A stretch of 64,000 nucleotides of DNA from Porticoccus sp002390525 (GCA_943846655.1 OX044352.1:434001-498000); one strand, 5' to 3'. Positions 18,186 through 27,783 are shown, counted from the first letter of the stretch. The notes: a model not told the origin generated them from the letters alone. Numbers and translations are program-made.

Positions 18186-18818
18186 ATGATAGAGCCACTG
18201 CAACAAATGCTTGAAGTTGGTATTGAAAAACTAGGCTTGAAAATTTCAGCTCCACAAGTCTCACAACTGCTATTTTACCTAGAAATACTTCACAAATGGA
18301 ACAATGCATATAACCTAACTTCCGTTCGTGACAGAGATCAAATGGTAGTGACCCATATCTTAGATAGCCTAAGCATAGCTCCACTTATCGAAGGAAAGAG
18401 TTTACTAGATGCAGGTACTGGTGCAGGTTTACCTGGAATTCCCTTAGCAATACTTTACCCCGATCGACACTTCACATTGCTAGACTCAAACGGAAAAAAA
18501 ATAAGATTTATCTTTCAAGTGAAAAATCAGTTAAGCCTAAAAAATCTGACAGAAGTTCAATGTCGCCTAGAAGATTACAAACCAAAAGTTCTCTTTGATG
18601 CAATCACTAGCAGAGCGCTATCTTCTCTGTCTGATATGGCACAAAAAACCAAACATCTCTTAAAAAAAGAAGGCAAATTTTACGCAATGAAAGGCTGTCT
18701 TCCACGACAAGAGTTGAGTATGTTATCAAAACATTATAAGGTCATTGGTTCACATAAATTATTAGTACCAGGCATAAAAAGTGATCGACACCTTATTGAG
18801 ATAGAGTTTTATAATTAA
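18186..18818 (+). CDS. rsmG: 16S rRNA (guanine(527)-N(7))-methyltransferase
   Basis: SAM-dependent methyltransferase that makes m7G527 in 16S rRNA; its loss gives low-level streptomycin resistance in other bacteria. The SAM-binding loop is LLDAGTGAGLPGIPLAI, preceded by KWNNAYNLTSVRDRDQM and HILDSL, and ITSRALSSLSDM is also conserved. The 210 residues are full length. It starts 2 bases after mnmG and is followed by parA after 19 bases, the arrangement seen in Pseudomonas. Confidence 0.97.
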   Translation: MIEPLQQMLEVGIEKLGLKISAPQVSQLLFYLEILHKWNNAYNLTSVRDRDQMVVTHILDSLSIAPLIEGKSLLDAGTGAGLPGIPLAILYPDRHFTLLDSNGKKIRFIFQVKNQLSLKNLTEVQCRLEDYKPKVLFDAITSRALSSLSDMAQKTKHLLKKEGKFYAMKGCLPRQELSMLSKHYKVIGSHKLLVPGIKSDRHLIEIEFYN

Positions 18819-18837
18819 AAACCCCTGAGGAAGTTTT

Positions 18838-19614
18838 GTGGCCAAAATATTTACTGTTGCTAATCAAAAAGGCGGTGTAGGAAAAACCACAACCAGTATA
18901 AACCTGGCCGCCTCTTTGGCTAACTATAAAAAACGTATTCTTTTGGTTGATATGGACCCACAAGGAAACGCCACCATGGGTAGTGGTGTAAATAAATTAG
19001 ACCTTAAAACATCTGTACTCGATGTGTTGGCCGGAGATGCCGATGTATCAGATAGCATTCAGAAAAGTCAGGCTGGAGGCTATGATTTACTTCCATCAAA
19101 TGGTGACCTTACAGCAGCAGAAGTGGAATTATTAGAATTCAAAAATAAAGAAAGCCGACTAAGACACGCACTAATAAACGTAAAAGATGATTTTGATTTT
19201 ATAATAATTGACTGTCCCCCTTCATTGAGCATGCTTACCATTAATTCGTTGGTTTCTTGCGATGGTGTAATTGTTCCAATGCAGTGTGAGTATTTCGCAC
19301 TCGAGGGATTGTCCGATTTAATCGGAACCATAAGTAAAATAAGTCAACGATTTAATCCAAAACTAAAGTTGGAAGGAATAGTAAGGACAATGTTCGATCC
19401 GAGAAACACCCTTTCCAACGAAGTAGCAGCCCAGTTAACAAAGCATTTTGGAAAGATAATGTACCAGATCGCAATACCACGTAACGTGCGCCTTGCCGAG
19501 GCTCCCAGTTATGGTTTACCAGGGCTTGCTTATGATAGAAAATCAAAAGGAGCATTAGCATACCTTGGTCTGGCTGGCGAAATACTCAGACGAGAACGAG
19601 AGCTCATTAATTAA
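18838..19614 (+). CDS. parA: Chromosome-partitioning ATPase ParA (Soj)
   Basis: Walker-type ATPase that drives segregation of ParB-parS complexes over the nucleoid. The deviant Walker A KGGVGKTTTS begins at residue 11, with DMDPQGNATMG and the Walker B IIDCPPSLSMLT. At 258 residues it lacks the N-terminal DNA-binding domain of plasmid ParA proteins, so it is the chromosomal type. The start is GTG at 18838 after a GAGGAAG ribosome site. The parB ATG follows 16 bases after its stop. The parS sites inside recF, and perhaps others outside the window, are the expected targets. Confidence 0.97.
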   Translation: MAKIFTVANQKGGVGKTTTSINLAASLANYKKRILLVDMDPQGNATMGSGVNKLDLKTSVLDVLAGDADVSDSIQKSQAGGYDLLPSNGDLTAAEVELLEFKNKESRLRHALINVKDDFDFIIIDCPPSLSMLTINSLVSCDGVIVPMQCEYFALEGLSDLIGTISKISQRFNPKLKLEGIVRTMFDPRNTLSNEVAAQLTKHFGKIMYQIAIPRNVRLAEAPSYGLPGLAYDRKSKGALAYLGLAGEILRRERELIN

Positions 19615-19630
19615 AAAAATAGGTCGAAAA

Positions 19631-20506
19631 ATGGTAAAAAGAAAAGGGTTGGGGAGAGGGTTGGACGCTTTGTTAGATGCCGGAAAAAATGATGAGCACA
19701 ATACAAAGTCAGATAAAAATCAAGCCAACAAGGGGCTGCTAGTTAACTTGCCAGTCGAGTTCTTAATAAGAGGAGAATACCAACCACGACGAGACATGTC
19801 GCCAGAAGCCCTTGATGAGTTAGCTGGATCAATTAAGTTGCATGGTGTTATGCAACCCATTGTTGTTAGGAAAATAGAACATCAAAAGTATGAAATAATC
19901 GCTGGGGAGAGAAGGTGGCGCGCAGCACAATTAGCGGGCTTGGATGTAGTTCCAGCGCTTGAAAAAAATGTTTCTGATAACGCTGCATTGGCAATGTCCT
20001 TGATTGAAAACATTCAACGTGAAGACCTTAACGCTATTGAGGAGGCTCGCGCATTAAGCCGACTTCAGGATGAGTTTAACTTAACACAACAAGAGGTTGC
20101 TGATGCGGTCAGCAAGTCTCGAAGCACTGTAACCAACCTAATCCGCCTCATGTCTCTAGAAAAAGAAGTTTGCAAATTATTAGAGCATGGTGACCTCGAA
20201 ATGGGACATGCGAGAGCTTTATTGGCCCTTGATGGAAGCATGCAGCTTAATGCAGCCAGAATTGCTGTTTCAAAAAGCATGAGCGTGAGACAAATAGAAG
20301 CATATGTTAGACTTTTACTGCAAGAGAAAAAACCCACCGAGTTAAAAACACAATCCGTTCCCGACATCAAAATCCTTGAAGACCAACTTTCAAACACCTT
20401 AGGTGCCCCGGTAGCTCTTCAACACAAGGCTAATGGAAAAGGCCGTCTAATATTAAAATATAACAGCCTAGAAGAGCTGGACGGCATCTTGGAGCACATA
20501 AAATAA
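19631..20506 (+). CDS. parB: Chromosome-partitioning protein ParB (Spo0J)
   Basis: DNA-binding CTPase that loads at parS and spreads along DNA. It starts MVKRKGLGRGLDALLD, the conserved ParA-interacting N-terminus. GEYQPRRDM and the CTP-binding GERRWRAAQLAGL box follow, then LIENIQREDLNAIEEA and a helix-turn-helix near TQQEVADAVSKSRSTVTN that reads parS. The ATG at 19631 follows a weak AGGTCG; an open frame runs upstream into parA but lacks this N-terminus. It is 291 residues. It has its target sites in the same window (7912-7927, 8545-8560). Confidence 0.97.
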   Translation: MVKRKGLGRGLDALLDAGKNDEHNTKSDKNQANKGLLVNLPVEFLIRGEYQPRRDMSPEALDELAGSIKLHGVMQPIVVRKIEHQKYEIIAGERRWRAAQLAGLDVVPALEKNVSDNAALAMSLIENIQREDLNAIEEARALSRLQDEFNLTQQEVADAVSKSRSTVTNLIRLMSLEKEVCKLLEHGDLEMGHARALLALDGSMQLNAARIAVSKSMSVRQIEAYVRLLLQEKKPTELKTQSVPDIKILEDQLSNTLGAPVALQHKANGKGRLILKYNSLEELDGILEHIK

Positions 20507-20593
20507 TTGTACTCAAAATTCCCTATTTACTAGAAAAATGACCGTCACATGAAAAATTTACACTTAATTTGATAATAATACATCAAAGATATC

Positions 20594-20622
20594 TTGAATC
20601 TGTTGTTCGTACTCCCTATAAT
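20594..20622 (+). promoter_or_regulatory. Promoter of the ATP synthase operon
   Basis: TTGAAT (20594-20599), a 17-base spacer, then a perfect TATAAT (20617-20622), 50 bases before atpI. It lies in the only sizeable gap between parB and the atp genes. Confidence 0.75.
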
Positions 20623-20672
20623 TGCGGGCGCTTTAAAAAGTAAAGTACCGACAAAGATAATACTGGTAATGC

Positions 20673-21056
20673 ATGAAGACTACGATTAAAGCACCACCAG
20701 TTAGGCAAATAGCAAAAACTCAAACATTGATTTTGCTTATTGCAGTTGTAATATTAGCGCCATTAGATATAACAGTTTCTTTTTCAGTATTGATTGGCGG
20801 GATAATACAAATAGTGCCACAAGCCTATTTTTCTTTATTAGCTTTTCGATACACAGGGGCACAACAAGCACCAAAAATAGTGCGAGCTATACAAAAAGGA
20901 GCATCTGGAAAATTATTAATAACCGCGGTTTTGTTTGGGTTATCTTTTTACTTTCTTGATGCGCTAGATGTGCGAGTCTTGTTTCTCGCATATTGCTTTA
21001 TGATAATTGTTCAATGGTTTTGTGCTGCTAAGGCAGTAAATGAACATATAAATTAA
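20673..21056 (+). CDS. atpI: ATP synthase subunit I
   Basis: Small membrane protein that assists c-ring assembly of the F1Fo ATP synthase and is often the first gene of the operon. The 127 residues contain about four hydrophobic helices (starting near TLILLIAVVILAPLDIT) and the family segment LIGGIIQIVPQAYFSLLAFRYTG, a subsequence conserved in gammaproteobacterial AtpI. It starts at ATG 20673, just downstream of the strong promoter, and is followed by atpB after 23 bases. Confidence 0.9.
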   Translation: MKTTIKAPPVRQIAKTQTLILLIAVVILAPLDITVSFSVLIGGIIQIVPQAYFSLLAFRYTGAQQAPKIVRAIQKGASGKLLITAVLFGLSFYFLDALDVRVLFLAYCFMIIVQWFCAAKAVNEHIN

Positions 21057-21079
21057 TTTAGCTGATTTGCAGGATAACG

Positions 21080-21943
21080 ATGGCAGGCGATACAGAACTT
21101 ACATCAACAAGCTATATTCAACATCATTTGACCAATCTAACTTTTGGTCAAACGGAGAATGGGTGGGGTTTTGCCCATAGTGGTCAAGAAGCAGCACAAA
21201 TGGGCTTCATGTCGGTTAATGTGGATAGCTTAGGTTGGTCCATAGGACTTGGTTTGATTTTTGCATTCATATTTAGGTATGCCGCAACTCGAGCAACAAG
21301 TGGCGTTCCCGTTGGTTTTCAAAATTTTATAGAGATGATGGTTGAGTTTGTGGATGGTACAGTTAAGGATAGCTTTCATGGACACAATCTTTGGATAGCA
21401 CCAATAGCCTTGACCATTTTTGTCTGGGTTTTTCTCATGAATTTAATGGATTTAATTCCCGTTGACTTTATTCCACATTTGTTTGAGATGAGCGGTGTCC
21501 CGTTTCAGAAAATAGTTCCATCAACTGATCCAAATATTACACTAGGTATGGCTTTAGCAGTATTTAGTATGATTCTTTACTACAGCTTAAAAATAAAGGG
21601 TATTACTGGCTTTATGGGTGAATTGACACTTCAGCCCTTTTCAGCAAAAAATCCAATTATTCAAGCTATTTTTATACCAATTAATCTTGCGCTTGAATTA
21701 GTTGGCTTGCTAGCCAAACCTTTTTCATTAGGGCTCAGGCTTTTTGGAAATATGTATGCGGGGGAGATGATTTTTATTTTAATTGCCATTATGTATATGA
21801 GTGGCAGTATAGTATTAGGCGCTTTTGGAGGAGCATTGCAGCTTGGCTGGGCAATTTTCCATATTTTAATTATCACTTTGCAAGCGTTTATTTTTATGGT
21901 GTTAACCGTTGTATACCTTGGTATGGCACACGAGAATCACTAA
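21080..21943 (+). CDS. atpB: ATP synthase Fo subunit a
   Basis: Membrane stator subunit that forms the proton half-channels against the c-ring. The 287-residue protein has at least five hydrophobic helices. The helix with the essential arginine reads LLAKPFSLGLRLFGNMYAGE. NLMDLIPVDFIPH in the middle and IFMVLTVVYLGMAHENH at the C-terminus are also typical. It lies in the operon between atpI and atpE. Confidence 0.98.
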   Translation: MAGDTELTSTSYIQHHLTNLTFGQTENGWGFAHSGQEAAQMGFMSVNVDSLGWSIGLGLIFAFIFRYAATRATSGVPVGFQNFIEMMVEFVDGTVKDSFHGHNLWIAPIALTIFVWVFLMNLMDLIPVDFIPHLFEMSGVPFQKIVPSTDPNITLGMALAVFSMILYYSLKIKGITGFMGELTLQPFSAKNPIIQAIFIPINLALELVGLLAKPFSLGLRLFGNMYAGEMIFILIAIMYMSGSIVLGAFGGALQLGWAIFHILIITLQAFIFMVLTVVYLGMAHENH

Positions 21944-21978
21944 TTATTTCAATTAACTTTAGTTATTAGGAGAACAAA

Positions 21979-22218
21979 ATGGGACTTATCATGATCGCAG
22001 CTGCAGTTATGGTTGGCTTTGGCGCCTTAGGGGCCGCAGTAGGCATGGGTTTATTAGGTGGAAAATTGCTTGAAGGAACTGCTCGTCAGCCGGAATTGGG
22101 GCCAATGCTTCAAGGAAAAATGTTTTTGTTGGCGGGTTTAATTGATGCGATTCCAATGATTGGTGTTGGTATCGGTATGTATTTAATTTTTGCAGTTGCA
22201 CCAGGTGTAGCAGGCTAA
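21979..22218 (+). CDS. atpE: ATP synthase Fo subunit c
   Basis: Hairpin subunit of the rotating c-ring. Its 79 residues form two helices joined by the ARQPE loop (around residues 35-39). The proton-carrying acidic residue is Asp56 in GLIDAIPMIGVG. The sequence around it lacks the sodium-binding glutamate pattern, so the ring is probably proton-driven. A good AGGAG ribosome site precedes the ATG, as expected for the most abundant subunit. Confidence 0.98.
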   Translation: MGLIMIAAAVMVGFGALGAAVGMGLLGGKLLEGTARQPELGPMLQGKMFLLAGLIDAIPMIGVGIGMYLIFAVAPGVAG

Positions 22219-22267
22219 TTTTGACATATATTTCTTTTACAGATCACAAAAAAAACGAGGTGTTGGT

Positions 22268-22737
22268 GTGAATATAAACCTAACCCTAATCGGACAGTCG
22301 ATTTCTTTTCTTTTTTTCATCTGGTTTTGCAAGAAGTTTGTATGGACGGCTTTAATTAGCTCAATGGAAGAAAGACAGAAAAAAATAGCAGATGGCTTAG
22401 ATGCGGCAGATAAGGCATCCAGGGATCTAGAGGCTGCTAAAGAGAAAGTATCAGAAAAACTTAAAGATGCTAAAAAAGAAGCCTCAGCAATTATAGAGCA
22501 AGCCAATAAGCGAGCTAGTCAAATCGTTGATGAGGCGAAAGATCAAGCTAAAACCGAAGCTGAAAGAGTTAAGGCTGGGCAAAAGCGGAAATCGATATGG
22601 AAGTAAATAGGGCCAAAGAAGAGTTGCGCAGTAAGGTCGCAATTTTAGCTTTAGCGGGCGCAGAAAAAATACTGCAAGCCAATATTGACGAGAAAACAAA
22701 TGCAGCTTTAGTCAATGACTTGGCATCACAACTTTAA
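22268..22737 (+). CDS. atpF: ATP synthase Fo subunit b, frameshifted in this sequence
   Basis: Peripheral stalk subunit with one N-terminal membrane helix and a long charged coiled coil. The first frame runs 22268-22606 and stops early. The missing C-terminus (AEIDMEVNRAKEELRSKVA and AGAEKILQANIDE) continues in another frame to the stop at 22735-22737. One extra base at the GGG run (22577-22579) would join them into 156 residues, the same length as E. coli subunit b. This looks like a one-base deletion in the assembly, because the downstream frame is fully conserved and the gene is essential to the complex. A true mutation cannot be excluded. Confidence 0.9.
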
Positions 22738-22749
22738 TAAGGATCTGAC

Positions 22750-23287
22750 ATGGCAGAATTGAGCACTTTAGCTCGGCCTTATGCAAAAGCAGCTTTTGAA
22801 TATGCTGTTGCAGGTAAAAATCTTAAGGGCTGGTCAAATAGCTTGAAGATTTTAGTTGCTGTTTGTCAGAGTGAAAGAGTGTTAAGTTTGCTTAGTTCGC
22901 CCAGCTCTACTTCGGCACAGCAAGCAAAGTTAATGACCGAAATATGTGATGATGAAATAAACGAAAAAACAAAAGGATTTGTATCAGTCCTGGCGGAGAA
23001 CAAAAGACTTAAGTTATTACCACAAATTTCAAAGCAGTTTGAGGCGCTAAAAGATAATAGAGAGAAAACCATAGATGTAGATGTGGTTTCCGCTATTAAA
23101 CTTAGCGATAAACAAAAAAATACGCTGGCAAGTGCACTTAGCGCAAAGCTCGAAAGAGAAGTCAATATGCAAGTATCTGTCGATACGAAACCTTATTGGT
23201 GGAGCAGTTATTCGAGCAGGAGACACTGTTATAGATGGCTCTATTTGCGGTAGATTGACAACACTTGCTCAAGTATTACATTCCTAG
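22750..23287 (+). CDS. atpH: ATP synthase F1 subunit delta, frameshifted near its end
   Basis: Stator subunit linking F1 to subunit b. The first 146 residues (MAELSTLARPYAKAAFEYAV onward) are normal, then the frame breaks at the AAA run 23188-23190 and the rest is nonsense up to a stop at 23253. Removing one A restores the conserved C-terminus VDTNLIGGAVIRAGDTVIDG and ends at 23287, giving 178 residues, the usual size. This is an extra base in a run of A, most simply a sequencing or assembly error. It is the second such lesion within 700 bases of this operon. Confidence 0.9.
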
Positions 23288-23305
23288 GATCGAGGAACTG
23301 AAAAA

Positions 23306-24850
23306 ATGCAGCAATTGAATCCATCTGAAATAAGCGAAATAATCAAGCAACGTATAGATAGTCTTGAAGTTTCACCTGAAGCACGCAATGAAGGCACAAT
23401 CGTCTCTGTATCAGACGGCATCATTCGTATACACGGTTTAGCAGACGTAATGTATGGTGAGATGATCGAATTTGATGGCGGTATATACGGTATGGCCCTT
23501 AACTTAGAGCGCGACTCTGTGGGTGCGATCATTCTTGGTGACTACCAGTCTCTGGCAGAAGGCCAAAAAGCTAGATGCACAGGCCGAATTCTCGAGGTGC
23601 CAGTAGGACCAGAGTTAGAGGGGCGAGTAGTTGACGCTTTAGGTAACCCTATCGACGGAAAAGGACCAATAAAAGCTAAGCTTACAGATGCACTCGAAAA
23701 GGTCGCTCCCGGGGTTATTGCCCGACAGTCTGTTGATCAGCCGGTTCAAATTGGCCTAAAGGCGATTGATGCAATGGTTCCCATTGGTCGCGGCCAGCGA
23801 GAACTAATCATTGGTGATAGGCAGATTGGCAAAACTGCAATAGCAGTTGATGCGATCATCAACCAAAAAAATTCTGGTATTAAATGTATTTATGTAGCTA
23901 TTGGTCAAAAGGCCTCTTCAATTGCAGCTGTTGTGAGAAAACTAGAAGAACATGGCGCAATGGATCATACAATTGTGGTTGCAGCCACAGCGTCTGATCC
24001 AGCAGCAATGCAATATTTGGCTCCATTTGGTGGTTGTACAATGGGTGAGTATTATCGTGATAGAGGCGAAGATGCCTTAATTATTTACGATGACCTGACA
24101 AAACAAGCAATTGCATATAGACAAATATCACTTTTGCTGAGGCGACCCCCAGGGAGAGAAGCATATCCCGGTGATGTATTTTATCTTCACTCTCGTTTGC
24201 TTGAGCGAGCTGCTCGTGTAAATGCAGAATATGTTGAAAAGTTTACTAAAGGAAAAGTCAAAGGTAAAACCGGCTCTTTAACCGCCTTGCCAGTTATTGA
24301 AACACAAGCTGGAGATGTTTCTGCTTTTGTACCCACTAACGTTATTTCTATTACTGACGGTCAAATATTCCTTGAAGCAGCAATGTTTAATGCCGGCGTG
24401 AGGCCAGCGATGAATGCCGGTGTTTCTGTTTCTAGAGTAGGTGGAGCCGCTCAAACAAAAATCGTGAAAAAACTATCAGGCGGTATTCGTACAGCTTTGG
24501 CTCAATATAGAGAGCTAGCAGCATTCTCACAATTTGCGTCTGACCTTGATGACGCTACTAAAGCGCAACTTGATCATGGTGAGCGCGTCACTGAGCTCAT
24601 GAAACAAAAACAGTATGCCCCACTAGGTGTTGCTGAAATGGGTTTAATGATTTATGCAGCTGATAATGATTATCTTAACGAGATACCTGTAAACAAAATT
24701 GGAGATTTTGAAGCGGCGCTTCTATCTTACTTCAAGGCCGAGCATGGCGATCTTCTCGATCAGATTAATAAATCGGGTGACTGGAACGATGACATTCAGG
24801 CAAGCTTTGAAGCGGCACTTAAGAAATTTTCTAGTACGCAAACTTGGTAA
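23306..24850 (+). CDS. atpA: ATP synthase F1 subunit alpha
   Basis: Non-catalytic nucleotide-binding subunit of F1. The P-loop is GDRQIGKTA, with ALIIYDDLTKQAIAYRQ and the alpha/beta signature near PAMNAGVSVSRVG. It has 514 residues, full length, starting MQQLNPSEISEIIKQRI. It has conserved spacing of 18 bases after the delta gene and 46 bases before the gamma gene. Confidence 0.99.
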   Translation: MQQLNPSEISEIIKQRIDSLEVSPEARNEGTIVSVSDGIIRIHGLADVMYGEMIEFDGGIYGMALNLERDSVGAIILGDYQSLAEGQKARCTGRILEVPVGPELEGRVVDALGNPIDGKGPIKAKLTDALEKVAPGVIARQSVDQPVQIGLKAIDAMVPIGRGQRELIIGDRQIGKTAIAVDAIINQKNSGIKCIYVAIGQKASSIAAVVRKLEEHGAMDHTIVVAATASDPAAMQYLAPFGGCTMGEYYRDRGEDALIIYDDLTKQAIAYRQISLLLRRPPGREAYPGDVFYLHSRLLERAARVNAEYVEKFTKGKVKGKTGSLTALPVIETQAGDVSAFVPTNVISITDGQIFLEAAMFNAGVRPAMNAGVSVSRVGGAAQTKIVKKLSGGIRTALAQYRELAAFSQFASDLDDATKAQLDHGERVTELMKQKQYAPLGVAEMGLMIYAADNDYLNEIPVNKIGDFEAALLSYFKAEHGDLLDQINKSGDWNDDIQASFEAALKKFSSTQTW

Positions 24851-24896
24851 TTCTGGATTAAGATAAAATAAAACTGTTTTAGATTAAGGCACAAAA

Positions 24897-25757
24897 ATGG
24901 CTGTTGGTAAAGAAGTTAAAACTAAGATCTCTAGTATTAAAAGCACTCAAAAAATAACTAGTGCTATGGAGATGGTTGCCGCAAGTAAAATGCGCAAAGC
25001 CCAAGAAAGAAGAGCTGTAGGTAAACCATATGCGATTCGTATTCGTTCTGTTGTGGGCCAAATTGCGAAAGCGGTGAGCGAATACAAACATGTGTACATG
25101 GAACAACGTGAAATCAAACGTGTCGGGTATATCATTATATCTACAGACCGTGGTTTATGTGGTGGGCTGAACACTAATTTGTTTAAACAAGTCATCAGAT
25201 CAATGAAAGATTGGTCAGACAAGGGTGTTTCTAACGATTTGTGTGTCGTCGGTAATAAAGCAGCGGGGTTTTTTGGCGGTTTTGGTGGGAATATAGTTGC
25301 CACTGTTAAAGATTTAGGAGACGCACCAACACAAAATGACTTAATTGGTGGGGTAAAAGTGATGTTAGATGCCTACGAGGCGGGCACCATAGACCAACTT
25401 TATCTTGTTTCAAACGAGTTTGTAAATACAATGACGCAAACCCCATTGATAGAACAATTGTTGCCCCTTAAGCCAGCTGAAAATGAAGAGTTGTCCCATC
25501 ACTGGGATTATTTATATGAACCAGATGCTAAAGAGTTACTAGATGAGTTGTTGGTTCGATATATCGAATCACAAGTTTATCAGGGAGTTGTAGAAAATAA
25601 GGCCTGCGAGCAAGCAGCGCGAATGATAGCAATGAAAAGTGCGACCGATAATGCAGGGGAGCTGGTCAAAGAATTACAGCTACTTTACAACAAGGCACGC
25701 CAGGCAGCCATTACCCAGGAACTGTCAGAAATTGTTAGCGGCGCAGCAGCAGTTTAA
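24897..25757 (+). CDS. atpG: ATP synthase F1 subunit gamma
   Basis: Central rotor shaft of F1. The N-terminal helix SIKSTQKITSAMEMVAASKM and the C-terminal helix with ELQLLYNKARQAAITQELSE, which together form the coiled coil inside the alpha-beta ring, are both clear. STDRGLCGGLN is the conserved central motif. The 286 residues are full length. Confidence 0.99.
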   Translation: MAVGKEVKTKISSIKSTQKITSAMEMVAASKMRKAQERRAVGKPYAIRIRSVVGQIAKAVSEYKHVYMEQREIKRVGYIIISTDRGLCGGLNTNLFKQVIRSMKDWSDKGVSNDLCVVGNKAAGFFGGFGGNIVATVKDLGDAPTQNDLIGGVKVMLDAYEAGTIDQLYLVSNEFVNTMTQTPLIEQLLPLKPAENEELSHHWDYLYEPDAKELLDELLVRYIESQVYQGVVENKACEQAARMIAMKSATDNAGELVKELQLLYNKARQAAITQELSEIVSGAAAV

Positions 25758-25795
25758 CCAAGTATTTTAAAGGTTTAGTAGAAGAGGAACCGAAA

Positions 25796-27196
25796 ATGAG
25801 TAGTGGACGTATTGTTCAAATTATTGGTGCAGTTATTGATGTAGAGTTTTCTCGTGATCAAATACCTAATGTATATGATGCATTGGTCGTTGAAGGAAAA
25901 GAACTAACTCTCGAGGTTCAACAGCAATTAGGCGACGGTATTGTTCGCACTATTGCTATGGGTTCTTCAGAGGGAATCAGTCGAGGCCTGAATGTTAATA
26001 ATACAGATGCTCCTATTTCTGTTCCTGTTGGAATAGAGACTTTGGGACGAATTATGGATGTTCTTGGTAACCCTATAGATGAAAGGGGTCCCATTGGCGA
26101 AAAAGAAAAATCTGCTATCCACAGAAAACCACCTGCTTATGATGAGTTAGCTGCATCAAATGAATTGTTAGAAACTGGCATAAAAGTTATTGATTTGGTT
26201 TGCCCTTTTGCAAAAGGCGGTAAAGTTGGCTTATTCGGTGGAGCGGGTGTTGGTAAGACTGTAAACATGATGGAGCTAATTAACAATATAGCAACAGAAC
26301 ACTCAGGTTTGTCAGTATTCGCAGGTGTGGGTGAAAGGACTAGAGAAGGTAACGACTTTTATTTTGAAATGCAGGAGTCTAATGTTGTTAATATAGAAAC
26401 TCCAAGTAAGTCAAAAGTAGCTATGGTTTATGGGCAGATGAATGAACCCCCCGGCAATAGACTGCGAGTTGCACTGACTGGGCTAACTATGGCTGAAAAA
26501 TTTCGTGATGAAGGTAAAGATGTATTGTTATTTATTGATAACATTTACAGATATACCTTGGCAGGAACAGAGGTTTCCGCATTGCTTGGTCGTATGCCAT
26601 CAGCTGTTGGATACCAGCCAACTTTGGCAGAAGAAATGGGTGTTCTTCAGGAGAGAATTACTTCCACAAAAACTGGGTCAATTACATCTGTTCAAGCAGT
26701 CTATGTGCCTGCAGATGATTTGACAGATCCATCACCTGCAACAACGTTTGCTCACTTAGATTCCACCGTTGTGTTAAGTCGTGATATCGCATCTAAGGGC
26801 ATATATCCAGCAGTAGATCCACTAGACTCTACATCTCGTCAACTGGACCCACTAATTGTTGGGCAAGAACACTATGAGGTAACTCGTGGAGTTCAATTAG
26901 TTCTTCAAAGATTCAAAGAGCTAAAAGACATAATTGCTATCTTGGGAATGGATGAACTATCCGAAGAGGACAAGCAGGTTGTAGCTCGGGCTAGAAAAAT
27001 AGAAAGGTTTTTATCACAACCGTTCCATGTAGCAGAGATTTTTACTGGTTCACCTGGTAAATATGTTTCTTTGAAACAAACAATTGCAGGCTTTAAGGGG
27101 ATCCTTGACGGAGACTATGATGAGCTGCCAGAGCAGGCATTTTATATGGTCGGTTCTATTGAAGAAGCTGTAGAAAAAGCAGCAACACTTAAATAA
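25796..27196 (+). CDS. atpD: ATP synthase F1 subunit beta
   Basis: Catalytic subunit of F1. The P-loop is GGAGVGKTV, followed by VGERTREGNDFYFEM with the catalytic glutamate, LLFIDNIYRYTLAGTEVSA, and DPLDSTSRQLDP. At 466 residues it is slightly shorter than some relatives but complete. The Walker B stretch has DNIYRYT where most bacteria have DNIFRFT, a conservative change. Confidence 0.99.
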   Translation: MSSGRIVQIIGAVIDVEFSRDQIPNVYDALVVEGKELTLEVQQQLGDGIVRTIAMGSSEGISRGLNVNNTDAPISVPVGIETLGRIMDVLGNPIDERGPIGEKEKSAIHRKPPAYDELAASNELLETGIKVIDLVCPFAKGGKVGLFGGAGVGKTVNMMELINNIATEHSGLSVFAGVGERTREGNDFYFEMQESNVVNIETPSKSKVAMVYGQMNEPPGNRLRVALTGLTMAEKFRDEGKDVLLFIDNIYRYTLAGTEVSALLGRMPSAVGYQPTLAEEMGVLQERITSTKTGSITSVQAVYVPADDLTDPSPATTFAHLDSTVVLSRDIASKGIYPAVDPLDSTSRQLDPLIVGQEHYEVTRGVQLVLQRFKELKDIIAILGMDELSEEDKQVVARARKIERFLSQPFHVAEIFTGSPGKYVSLKQTIAGFKGILDGDYDELPEQAFYMVGSIEEAVEKAATLK

Positions 27197-27201
27197 GAGA
27201 G

Positions 27202-27639
27202 TTGAATATGTCGTCGACAGTCCAATGTGACATTGTAAGTGCCGAACAATCCTTGTTTTCTGGGCTGGTGGAACTTGTAGTTGCAACTGGCTCTCAAGGT
27301 GAGCTAGGCGTTGCACATGGACATGCTCCTCTCTTAACTAATTTAAAACCTGGCCCTGTAAGAATAATCAAGAAAGGCGGAGAAGAAGAAGTTTTTTATC
27401 TTTCTGGTGGATTTTTAGAAATTCAACCTAATGTCATTTCAATTTTAGCTGATACGGCACTTCGTGGAGACGATCTTGATGAGGCAGCAGCGATGTCAGC
27501 AAAAATTAAAGCTGAAGAAGCAATAACAAATCAAAGTGGCGATTTTGATTACTCTAAAGCAGCATCGCAATTAGCAGTTGCAGCAGCACAGCTCAAAACT
27601 ATTGATCAGATACGAAAAAAATTGGGAAGTAAAAAATAA
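27202..27639 (+). CDS. atpC: ATP synthase F1 subunit epsilon
   Basis: Regulatory subunit that couples rotation and can inhibit ATP hydrolysis. It begins with a beta-sandwich domain (QCDIVSAEQSLFSG, GELGVAHGHAPLLT) and ends with a short helical domain (AAAQLKTIDQIRKKLG). The 145 residues are full length. It is the last gene of the operon and is followed 18 bases later by a strong terminator. Confidence 0.98.
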   Translation: MNMSSTVQCDIVSAEQSLFSGLVELVVATGSQGELGVAHGHAPLLTNLKPGPVRIIKKGGEEEVFYLSGGFLEIQPNVISILADTALRGDDLDEAAAMSAKIKAEEAITNQSGDFDYSKAASQLAVAAAQLKTIDQIRKKLGSKK

Positions 27640-27657
27640 ATACAAATAAAAATATTG

Positions 27658-27683
27658 GGGTGGCAATAGCCACCCTTTTTTTT
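27658..27683 (+). terminator. Rho-independent terminator of the ATP synthase operon
   Basis: A GGGTGGC stem (27658-27664), AATA loop and GCCACCC (27669-27675), followed directly by eight T. The stem is perfect and GC-rich against an AT-rich background. Confidence 0.95.
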
Positions 27684-27783
27684 GGACTTCTATTTATCTT
27701 GAATATACGATGATAGTGTTAGTTTGTAGCAATCTTGTAAAGTTCCTGATTAAATAAAGAAAATTTACTGAATATAGAATTTT

